Assembly (NCBI RefSeq): GCF_047511655.1
Contig: NC_133390.1
Span: 88,667,583-88,731,582 of the forward strand
Origin: Castor canadensis
Taxonomy: Eukaryota > Chordata > Mammalia > Rodentia > Castoridae
Reading direction: 5' to 3'
DNA length: 64,000 bases
The notes below the pieces were generated by a model that did no database searches, was not told the origin of the DNA, and worked only from the letters and a program-made list of their open reading frames with translations. The position numbers and the translations under genes were made by a program. Each line of letters begins with the position of its first letter. Positions within the stretch are counted from its first letter, which is position 1. Shown piece after piece: positions 55,829 to 64,000 of the stretch.

Positions 55829-56307
55829 GGATCCTCTTCTTAACAATAGACTGTCTTATCTTGTTGAGGCAGATTTCATATTTTATAGCAGTGGGAACTT
55901 GAACTAGTACAAGTAAGTACTTGGTAAGCAGTACAGAGCTGCTTTTTTTTCTACTGTGTTTGCTGCTTTTTTCAAGTTGGGATAGTAATAAACAAACCTT
56001 AAGAAATTCCTGGTGTGGGGGTGGGCCAGAATTTGGATGTGGCCTGGGGTCAAGCCCTACATACTTGGCTACTACCATACTTAGGTCTCTTTGCAACTAT
56101 CCAGCTCTGAAAATCAGTGATTTTAGGAGACAAATACATTCAGAAGTGACAGAAGAGGTTTCTGGTAGTTAAAACAAATTCCATAGACAGCCTTGGAAAA
56201 GTTTAGTACAAACATAAACCCAAAGGATTTGTGATGACGTTCGAAGGATTTTAGCAAATGCAACAAATAGGAATTTAAAAAAAATATATAGACAGTTAAA
56301 AAGTTAC

Positions 56308-56430
56308 ATGGCCTGGTGGTTAAAAGAATTGGCATTGAATTCAAACTGTACAACTCCCAGAATTACCATTTACCATCTTTGTGATTATAAATAAATTACT
56401 TAACCTCTCTGTGCTTTTGATGTAAGAATA
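56308..56430 (+). mobile_element. MIR
   Basis: ggcctggtggttaaaagaat, then aaattacttaacctctctgt, the conserved MIR core and tail. Confidence 0.75.
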
Positions 56431-56659
56431 AAATAGAGGAGAAATAAGACAACGTGATGAGGGATAATTATGATAATAACAAGACTTATTAAGACTTCAG
56501 TTAGTAATGGTCTGATAAGTAGTAAAGCATATGGTAAGCATTAATGGCTATTAATTATAGTAGGCACGTGATAACCATGCAGTAAAAAAAATGTCCATTA
56601 TGATTTAACACATTGCCTCCTGCTTCTCAATGCTGATACAATCATATGCTTTGTTTCCA

Positions 56660-56760
56660 TTCATTTATTTACTCATTTGTTTGTTCTATAATGACTGAAC
56701 ATGAACCGTGTGACAGTCGTGCTAGGTGATGATCCTGTAATTTGCAGTTCCAATCTAACT
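56660..56760 (-). mobile_element. L2/MIR end fragment
   Basis: tttccattcatttatttact, accgtgtgacagtcgtgcta and gtgatgatcctgtaatttgc. Confidence 0.35.
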
Positions 56761-56907
56761 ATTATTTCACCATAGAAATTAGGCTTCCTCTGATCAGACA
56801 GTTAATCTCCAGAACTCCACCATTTTCCTCTATTCATTTTTTTTTCCAAATTGGAGCCAGCCTGCTAATAATTGCATTTTGAACTTTAGGCCAACATTTT
56901 ATTTATG

Positions 56908-56995
56908 ATTTTTTTTCCCAGTACGAGGGATCAAGCCCAGGATCTTGTACATGCTAGGCAAGTGCCCTACCACTGAGCTATACCCACAACCCAAG
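56908..56995 (-). mobile_element. ID element
   Basis: cgagggatcaagcccaggat and acatgctaggcaagtgccct. Confidence 0.87.
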
Positions 56996-58064
56996 GCTAA
57001 CATTTTAAATCAAACAGAGATGTGAAAGTGTCTCCCATTTTCTGATATTGTCATAATGGCTTTAAAAACTCAAGCCAAAAAATACTTTACATAGTATATG
57101 GATCTCTTATAAAAGCCAAAAAGTATAAATTAGTATAACATTGATAATTTCAGATAGATTCCTAAAAAGTCTACAATTCATTTCTCACTGTGTATGATGT
57201 ACTTGGTGCTCGAAAATTTAAGAACTGCATATATGCAGATGAAAATGAAGTTCTTTCCTATTGCCCTTATCAAAAATAAATTTCCTGAGAATGTGAAGAC
57301 TCTTCCTAAGTACTGAAGAACATAAATGCTAGCAATTTATTCACTGAAAATAAGACTTGAAAATTTAAAGAAGATAATCTTTGGGTGGTAGGAAAAGCTA
57401 TCATTTTTCTTCAACAGTTCTTAAGCTTCATTTTTTCCTGAAAGTTTAAATCTCCCTAATCTTTGCAAACACAAGAATGTCTGAAAATAATAGTACAGGT
57501 ACACAGCAAATTTGCCTTTACAGTTCCATGTGTGACAGATTTGAAAATTGAATCAAAATTCCCATATAAAAGAATTCTAAGATGAATCCTGAAGAATTCT
57601 ATCACAGAAAAATCCTTTCTAATATTTTGAGTGTCTGGACTTTTGTCTTTCATGTATTTTAAGGCAAGATGTGTTGTAGTAGAAGCTATTAAATAAAAGC
57701 ATATATTTTTATTTATCAAATTAGAATCATGCCATGCCATTCTCTTGCAAAGTATCCAGAAGGAAAAAAAACTGTAATGTGAGTGACTGCTGAGTTTGCT
57801 ACCTGCTTTAGAATTAACTTTTGTGTGCACTTTCCTACTCTTTCAGCCATGCCATTGCTTTAGCATCTCTTCTTTCTTCAATGTGCTGTTTTTGGCTTAT
57901 ATTGATGTTTGTCTCAACTGTTTCTCTCTTACTATCTTGGTGGCTTCATCTTCAGATTCTGTTTCTCACTTCCTTCTTTACCTTTAGATATCTGTATCTT
58001 TAGATTGAGCCCTTTAGGTTCCAGTCCTGGAACCTAAATTTTCTTGTTTTTACAGAGCTAGGTT
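56996..58064. other. Intergenic, nothing recognised
   Basis: AT-rich; the minus-strand frame at 57456-57830 has no family likeness. Confidence 0.35.
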
Positions 58065-58150
58065 TCATGGGTCCAAATTCCAGTTACAGACAAGGAGATA
58101 ATAACTATTTCATAGTATGATTGTGAGGACTAAGTAAACACATTTAAAAT
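58065..58150 (+). mobile_element. MIR fragment
   Basis: gggtccaaattccagttaca, then catagtatgattgtgaggac with taagtaaacac. Confidence 0.5.
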
Positions 58151-58292
58151 TATTTATTTATTTATTTATTATTGTTGTGCTAGGGGTACATTGTGACATT
58201 TACAAAAGTTCTCACAATAATGCATAGTTGAATTCACTCCCTCCCTCATTTTCTTTTATACCCTCTGCCTCATTCCTGGAACATTTAAAAAT
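58150..58292 (-). mobile_element. L1 3' end fragment
   Basis: tttatttatttattattgtt, then aggggtacattgtgacattt and cactccctccctcattttct. It is a near relative of the L1 end at 41440. Confidence 0.6.
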
Positions 58293-58309
58293 TTAGAATA
58301 GAACCTGGT

Positions 58310-58496
58310 ATGGGCCACACTGGTAGCTCACACCTGTAATCCTAGCTACTCAGGAAGCAGAGATAAGGAGCATTGTGGTTTAAGGCCAGCCCAGGCAAAT
58401 GGTTTGTGAGACCCTATCTTGAAAACAAGGGCTGGTGGAGTGATTCAAGGTGTAGGCCCTGAGTTCAAACCCCACTACCAAGTTAAAAAAAAAAAA
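58310..58496 (+). mobile_element. B1-dID SINE, short tail form
   Basis: actggtagctcacacctgta and gagttcaaaccccactacca. Duplication agaacctggt at 58300-58309 and 58497-58506. Confidence 0.92.
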
Positions 58497-58539
58497 AGAA
58501 CCTGGTGCGTAATAGGTACTCAGTTTGTCTTTTTTTTCT

Positions 58540-58766
58540 CCCCCACTTTTTCTTTTTTTGGTAAAACTGGGTTTGAACTCAGGGCTTCATGCTTGCACAG
58601 CAGGTGCTCTACCACTTGATCCACACCTCTAGTCCATTTTGCTCTGGTTATTTTGGAGATGGGGTCTCAAGCACTATTTCCCCAAATAGTCTGGAGCCTC
58701 GATCTTCCCAATCTCAGCCTCCCAAGTAGCTGGGATTACAGGTGTGAGGCACCACTGCCCTGCAAA
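58540..58766 (-). mobile_element. B1-dID SINE
   Basis: aaactgggtttgaactcagg, gctctggttattttggagat and gctgggattacaggtgtgag. Confidence 0.88.
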
Positions 58767-58924
58767 GTTAAATGATTAATCTTCCTCTACATAGATCCCT
58801 TTTCCACTCCTAACTTGGTCCTTCTCAAAACATTCCAATGTTAGCACCTTCTTCACCCCAGTTCAAACAGAAACTGGACGTTCAAAATATTTAGCTCAAA
58901 CTGCAGTACCACCAAAAACTTTTC

Positions 58925-59100
58925 TTCTTTTTTTTTTAGACATAAAAGTAGAGAGAATAAGAAGGGGGCCAGAAAGAAGGGGGAGGAGGACAAAAGAGGG
59001 TAATGGAAAATAACTATCATCAAAGTATCTTATATACATGCATAAAAATGTCATAATCAAATCCACCATTTTGTACAAAACGACTTTTATGTATTTCAAT
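58925..59100 (+). mobile_element. L1 3' end fragment, plus strand
   Basis: Purine-rich block (agaagggggccagaaagaag) followed by acatgcataaaaatgtcata and ccattttgtacaaaacgact, the complement of the minus-strand L1 ends nearby. Confidence 0.6.
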
Positions 59101-59154
59101 CCATTGCAGTAATTTTTAAATCAATATTCAAATTAACTTATAGAAGCTTCTTCA

Positions 59155-59400
59155 GTTTGACTCCTGAGGCCTTTTAACAAATTTCAATAGTCCTTGACAC
59201 TTCATTGTCTTCTGATATTGTGGGGTGCTCCATGATCACCTCATACATCTGCTCCAGTACTGAAATCATCCATTCCTTCAAGGATCTCAGAATTAGGAAA
59301 TGGTATTTAGCAACCACAATCTCAGTCTTTAGAAGGTTCATGGTTTCATTGATCTTTCTTTGTAGGAATGTTCAGTGAACACAGATAGGAATAGTTAAAT
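59155..59400. repeat. Old dispersed repeat, unassigned
   Basis: cttgacacttcattgtcttc, ggtgctccatgatcacctca and aatggtatttagcaaccaca recall an ancient LINE-derived mammalian repeat. Family uncertain. Confidence 0.35.
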
Positions 59401-59702
59401 CTTTTTTTCAAAGTTGACTTCATAATATTGTAAATTTAAATTTAAGATTATAATGTTTTTATCTAACTGCTTTGATTTTATGTTTTTGTCCTTTCTATTA
59501 TTGTAAAAAAAATCAGTTCCCAATGTCATAACCATAATTATTTTCTTTACCCTAGATTGTATAAAATAGTTTCAGTTACGTTATCACTAACAATGTAATT
59601 ACTGAAAATTGTTTAAGGGTTTTTAAATTTTTATTTATTTATTTTGGTCCTTAGGGCATATTCAAATAGACAGATGAAATTGTAGTTTTAATTCATTTGA
59701 AA

Positions 59703-59924
59703 TAATTTTCTTTTGGCGGTACTGGGGTTCACACTTGGGGCTGCATGCTTGCTAGGCAGGCACTCTATCACTTTAGCCACCCCACCAACCCTGTTTTGCA
59801 TTGGGTATTTTTGAGATAGGGTCTTGTGAACTATTTCCTCAGGCTGACTTTGAACTGAGATCTTCCTGATCTCTACCTCCTGAGTAGCAAAGATTATAGG
59901 CGTGAGCCACCAATGCCCAGCCAT
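59703..59924 (-). mobile_element. B1-dID SINE
   Basis: ggcggtactggggttcacac and ggcgtgagccaccaatgccc. Confidence 0.88.
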
Positions 59925-60158
59925 TTAATATAATTTTTATTTATGTGATTATACCATCAATTTATTGCATTAGGTTTGATTCATTTTGCTAGAGATTTCT
60001 TCTTAAATTAAATTTTAACTTTTAATTATGTAAAACAATGACATAATTCCAGAGAAAACTTCCAAACAATATATACTCAAAGAAGTCTATCATTTATTCA
60101 TATCTTCCTTGCATTTTCTTCCTTCTCTCCACATGTAGTCATTTAAACTCCTCTTGAG

Positions 60159-60392
60159 TCAGGTGCTGGTGGCTCACACCTATAATCCCATTTACTTGAG
60201 AGGCTAAGATCAGGAGGACTGAGGTTCTTGGAGGCCAGCCTGGGCAAATAGTTTGTGAGATCCTATCTCCAAAATAACCAGATCAAAATGGACTGGAAGT
60301 GTAGCTCAAAACAGTAGAATGCCTGCTTTGCAAGCAAGAAGCCCTGAGTTCAAACCCCCGTCCCAGTCAAAAAATAAAAAATAAAAAGAAAA
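60159..60392 (+). mobile_element. B1-dID SINE
   Basis: agtcaggtgctggtggctca and gagttcaaacccccgtccca. Confidence 0.88.
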
Positions 60393-60399
60393 AAATAAA

Positions 60400-60650
60400 A
60401 CCCATTTGCTTTAGTTTTTCACTAAGAGAAATAAGAAAAAACATACCTGCTTTTGTATTGTCCCTCTTTTAAAAAATAAATGGTAACATGCACATGGCTT
60501 TTCAACTTGCTTCTTTCACTTACCAGATATCTTGGAGATCATTTTTATGGCAGTGTATAAAAATAGCTTTATTTTTCTTCTTTTACAGTTTCATAATATT
60601 TAATATTCAGTGAATGTGACATGACTTATTCAACCAGAATTATTATTCTT
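60400..60650 (-). mobile_element. Old L1 3' UTR fragment
   Basis: The plus strand carries catggcttttcaacttgctt, tatcttggagatcattttta and ttcaaccagaattattattc, which resembles old L1 3' UTR in reverse. Diverged. Confidence 0.45.
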
Positions 60651-60689
60651 TGGCTATGTCACAAGTTGAATTGCAGCCCCCTACATATT

Positions 60690-60721
60690 TGTTGGGGTTC
60701 TCTGGAGAAACAACCAATAGT

Positions 60722-60761
<40 letters not shown>

Positions 60762-61045
60762 ATTTATTGTCAGGAATTGATGCAATAAATTATGGGGGAG
60801 GCTGCATGTCCAAAATCTGCAGCGTGGGCTAGCAGCCCGAAGACCCAGAACAGTTGGGTGCAGATGCTATTGCTAGAGAGTTTCTTCTTGACAAGGGTGG
60901 CCAGTCTTTGTTCTATTAACTGATTTGATGAGTCCCACTCACATTATGGAAGGCAGAAAGTTTTACATAAAGTTTAGCAGTTTAAATGTTAATCTCATCT
61001 AGAAATAATCTTCACAATGACACATAAAATTAACTCTCACCCCCC
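60690..61045 (+). repeat. Old dispersed repeat (unassigned) with (GT)n inside
   Basis: ttggggttctctggagaaac at the start, aattatgggggaggctgcat, ggctagcagcccgaagaccc, actcacattatggaaggcag and an end in gacacataaaattaa are features of a well-known old mammalian repeat. It seems to split another relic: cagccccctaca before it and aagatgttaaagtcctagcc after it read as one unit. Confidence 0.5.
60725..60758 (+). repeat. (GT)n microsatellite
   Basis: About 17 GT units inside the unassigned old repeat. Confidence 0.95.
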
Positions 61046-61200
61046 CAAAAAAAGATGTTAAAGTCCTAGCCCTCAATACTTCAGAATGTGAATCAACCCT
61101 GCTAACACTTTGATTTCAGATTAGTAGTCTCCAAAATTGTAAACAATAGATTTCTATGTTTTTAAATAGTAGCCCCAGGAAACTAATAGAGATGATATAC
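61046..61200 (+). repeat. Old repeat, right half of a split copy
   Basis: aagatgttaaagtcctagcc, acttcagaatgtgaatcaac and agccccaggaaactaatag fit the right part of a dispersed mammalian element whose left end is at about 60648-60690. A central part is deleted. Confidence 0.4.
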
Positions 61201-61690
61201 ATGGCCGCAATTGCAAATATAGAAAAAAGGACATACTTTGAAGCCCTTTATTTTAAAGGTGACACTTGGGACAAATGTCTCTAAGGCAATTTACTAAAAG
61301 ACAGTTTTCTAAACACCATCAAGAATAGTTTTATGGTTACAAAACACAGTACCAGGGACAATGCTGAGTTTTTGGAAATAGTTTAATAGCTCCCCCCAGG
61401 TATCAATAGACTCTGGTACCTGCATACATTAAAGTTTACATCTTACAAAATAAGTGTGGACATTTATGGGAACAGCTGGTTACAGGTAGCTCCAATCTGG
61501 AGAAGGTCAAATTAACAGTAAAATGATCTCTTGAGTTCAAGGAATCACCAAATAGGTGAAGCAGAATTTTGGGAGCAAATATTCTGCTTTATATAGGAAA
61601 TTCAATATTTCCTTTAAGTTGAAAATAAGTCCTATTATCTTTTTAGATCTAGATTCCCATGGATGTGAAATTCCAGATTTTTTTTCTGTT

Positions 61691-61781
61691 TCTTTTTTTA
61701 TTTTTGATAGTACTGGGGTTTGAACTCAGGGCCTCACACTTGCTAGGCAGGTGCTCTTACCACTTGAGCCACTCTACCAGC
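61691..61781 (-). mobile_element. ID-like SINE tail
   Basis: agtactggggtttgaactca and gagccactctaccag. Duplication tttttctgtt at 61681-61690 and 61782-61791. Confidence 0.9.
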
Positions 61782-61889
61782 TTTTTCTGTTCCTTAATTG
61801 AAGTTCACTGTACTACTGTGTTATTGTTACCAGAAAGCCTAACACCAAGTTGGTGCACACTAGACACAGTTGAAAGAATATTCCAGAAG

Positions 61890-62160
61890 TCTTGGAGTTA
61901 GACCATCTTTCAACACCAGCTCTACTGCTTTCTAGCTGATAAAGAGACCCAGACAGAGTCAGCCACTGAATCACTCTGACCCTCAGATTTCTTCGTTGGT
62001 AAAACTGGGGAGAAAGTCTGCACTTTTCTCTTTTTCTACTTCCCTACATTATTTGCAAGAAGACAATCTCACTTCAGTAGCCAGGTAAAAACTGATGTGA
62101 TTTTTTTAAAGTAAAAATTCTTGCCTTGTTTACCTCATAGAATTATGTGAAGATCAATGT
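61890..62160 (+). mobile_element. MIR (diverged)
   Basis: gagttagaccatctttcaac, ctctactgctttctagctga, ctcagatttcttcgttggta and, later, catagaattatgtgaagatc match the order of MIR. Confidence 0.6.
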
Positions 62161-63514
62161 GATAGTAAGTATAATATTGCCTGGTGAAGTATATTAATAT
62201 GTGGATCAAGTAGATTACTTTGTTAATATTATCAACATCCTCGAAACAAATTTCTGATTCTATGTCATGAATATATATACTCTTATTAAGGCTTTAGATA
62301 AGAAAGTTACCTTAATATTTGTTTGTAATTTATAAATGTATATGCATTTTTATATTTTTAAGCTTAGAATTGCTAATTTAATTTAAAAATATAAACTATA
62401 CAATAAAAACAAATAAGGTTCCTTTCACAAACTGGTGTCTGAAATTCTTGAGTGCATAAATATCTTCAAAAACAAAAATATTTTCTAAGTAATTTGTAAT
62501 CAAATTTGATTTGAATATTTTATAGTCTATGCCACTCAATATTAGTGTTCATGCATTTCACTGCAAAGAAGTATAGGACTTTCTCCCCATTTAGAGTTTA
62601 AGAAAGCCAGATCAAAAAAGACAAGGCAATCGAAAAATAGTACAAATGAGATATTTTTGTTCCACATATTTAAGAGCAGAAGTGTGTGGTACAAATGATA
62701 AGTTCTATGTATTATCAGGATAGGAAAAAATAACTGTAGATTCTAGTTATACTTTCTAGAGAGGTGAAACAATTTTATTGAATGATCCTTTGTATGTTCA
62801 AATTTAATGTGGATCCTTTAAGAGAGAAAGTAGTTTCTGAAATAAACTCTAATTTTTCTTGAACAAAGGAAAGTAGCCCCAATTTTTCAGAACTTTTCTT
62901 TCATCAAAGTTGAACTACGGGATAACAAAGGCTCTGTGTCCTGGAGGCTACAACACCTTATCACTCTATGAATTGGCCTCAAGAGGTGCAGGATCAGTAA
63001 TTGTCAGTCTTAAGAAATAAATAATTCGATTTCCAGGAGTTGGATTGAACTTGGAATAAGACTTATGTAGGGTTGTCGACCTTAATATTTGCTGAGCTGT
63101 CTTTCAAGGCTCTGTCTTGTTCCATCCCATTTTTATGATGCGTAACTTTCCAACCTTTGGTTCCTACCTAGTCTGGTCTGTTTCAGGCAAGGTCAGAGTA
63201 CCCTGTATTCAGGTTCTGAGTGCAGTCCTTGCTGCCAATCTCCTCCATGATGTTTTGCTATCTTCTAAAAGAAGTAGAAGGAAAAAAGGGGTCATATTTA
63301 AGTCTCAGATTGCAAAGTGTAAGCTCTCTCAGGCAATTCTTTAAAAATCTCATATATCTTGAATTTTTAATCCATCTGCTCTCTTTCATGAGATCTTTTT
63401 ACATTATTAAAGAAAGAAATATTTTTCTTTAATACATATTAGATTGCTATCAGCAGACATGATCAAAAGCATTTCATGGAGCAAATAGTCATTTTAAGAA
63501 GGTGGTTAGGGGCA
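62161..63514. other. Intergenic, nothing recognised
   Basis: AT-rich at first, more balanced after 62870; no repeat or gene identified. Confidence 0.35.
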
Positions 63515-63607
63515 AGTAGCTTAGAGACTAGACACAAATTCTAGCTCTGCAACAATGATCACTTTTGTAACCTTGAGTAAGCAACTCAGCCTCTTTGCCT
63601 CAACTTA

Positions 63608-63686
63608 CTTTTTTTTCTCTCTCTCTCTTTCTTTTCTTCCTTCCTCCCTTCCTTCCCTCCCTTCTTCCCATTCTCTTTCTTTCTTT
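63608..63686 (+). repeat. (TTCC)n pyrimidine tract
   Basis: ttcctccctt-type repeats, probably the grown tail of the following B1. Confidence 0.85.
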
Positions 63687-63792
63687 TAGAGATAGGGTCT
63701 CACTGTGTAGCCCAGGCTGGCCTTGATTTCGTGATCCTCCTGCTTCTGCCTCCTGAGTTTTGGGATTATAGGCATACCCCACCACACTCTGG
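63687..63792 (-). mobile_element. B1
   Basis: gagatagggtctcactgtgt and gggattataggcatacccca. Confidence 0.85.
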
Positions 63793-63892
63793 TTTTTTTT
63801 TTTTTTTTTGGTGTTGGTACTTGGTTTTGAACTCAAGATCTCCCACTTGCCAGGCCAGCACTTTATCACCTGAGTCACACCTCCAGACCCTA
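63793..63892 (-). mobile_element. ID-like SINE tail
   Basis: tacttggttttgaactcaag and tatcacctgagtcacacctc. Confidence 0.85.
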
Positions 63893-64000
63893 AACTTTCT
63901 TATCTGTGAAATGGAGGCAAAAATACAGCAATGGATTATTTTGGGTAATAAATATAAAACATTTTGGAAAGTCACTGCTATCATATATGAGAACTCAAGA

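Larger units (their letters stand above)
63515..63965 (+). mobile_element. MIR split by later insertions
   Basis: Left half: aattctagctctgcaacaat and ctcagcctctttgcctcaac (63515-63607). Right half: ttatctgtgaaatggaggca with ggtaataaatataaaa (63899-63960). A pyrimidine tract, a B1 and a SINE tail lie between them. Confidence 0.65.

Noticed and set aside
1..64000. CRISPR arrays, operons, phage or bacterial islands
   Set aside because: No spaced identical repeats with unique spacers, no ribosome-binding sites or compact genes; all repeats are eukaryotic transposons.
1..64000. Endogenous retrovirus with gag or pol
   Set aside because: No frame with retroviral protease, reverse transcriptase or envelope likeness was found; the only reverse transcriptase is L1. 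At most solitary LTR-like relics are present.

Overview
This window is nuclear DNA from a placental mammal, most likely a castorimorph rodent and probably a beaver (Castor). The evidence is the repeat set. There are more than a hundred copies or fragments of a dimeric SINE made of a 7SL/B1-like head (ggctcacacctgtaatcc) and an ID/tRNA-like tail (gagttcaaaccccagtac), together with plain ID and B1 elements, rodent-type L1 copies and older mammalian MIR, L2, Tigger and L1M relics. The head-tail SINE resembles the beaver form more than the kangaroo-rat form I remember. No bacterial, organellar or viral gene was seen.

Only one multi-exon gene is visible, and only its first exon. At 17311-17361 on the minus strand lie the 17 start codons of FXR1, an FMRP-family RNA-binding protein, followed by a GT splice donor. 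The exon sits in a CpG island (about 16660-17830) holding GC boxes, a YY1-type element over the start codon and a heat-shock-like palindrome. Everything from 1 to 17310 is FXR1 intron 1: SINE-dense, with one internally deleted Tigger transposon, a U2 snRNA fragment and old L1 ends. I recognised no second FXR1 exon.

Upstream of FXR1 (17.9-64 kb) the window looks intergenic. Its one protein-coding signal is a full-length processed copy of GTF3C6 (TFIIIC subunit 6) on the minus strand at 24594-25481. It has no introns, an A-rich end, a 14-bp target-site duplication with one mismatch and a TT/AAAA nick site, yet it still has an open frame of 223 codons. A short U6 snRNA retro-insert with 18-bp duplications lies near 31.7 kb.

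The block from 41.2 to 48.4 kb is a nested repeat. An ancient minus-strand L1, complete to its 5' UTR, was invaded by a younger L1, an L1 3' end and several SINEs. A second truncated rodent L1 occupies 53.9-55.7 kb and an old plus-strand L1 end lies at 48.4-49.5 kb. Stretches at 15.6-18.2 kb and 48.4-52.4 kb carry no SINEs. SINE orientation is strongly skewed: plus in FXR1 intron 1 and almost all minus from 34 to 64 kb. All family names come from reading the sequence by eye, without database searches.
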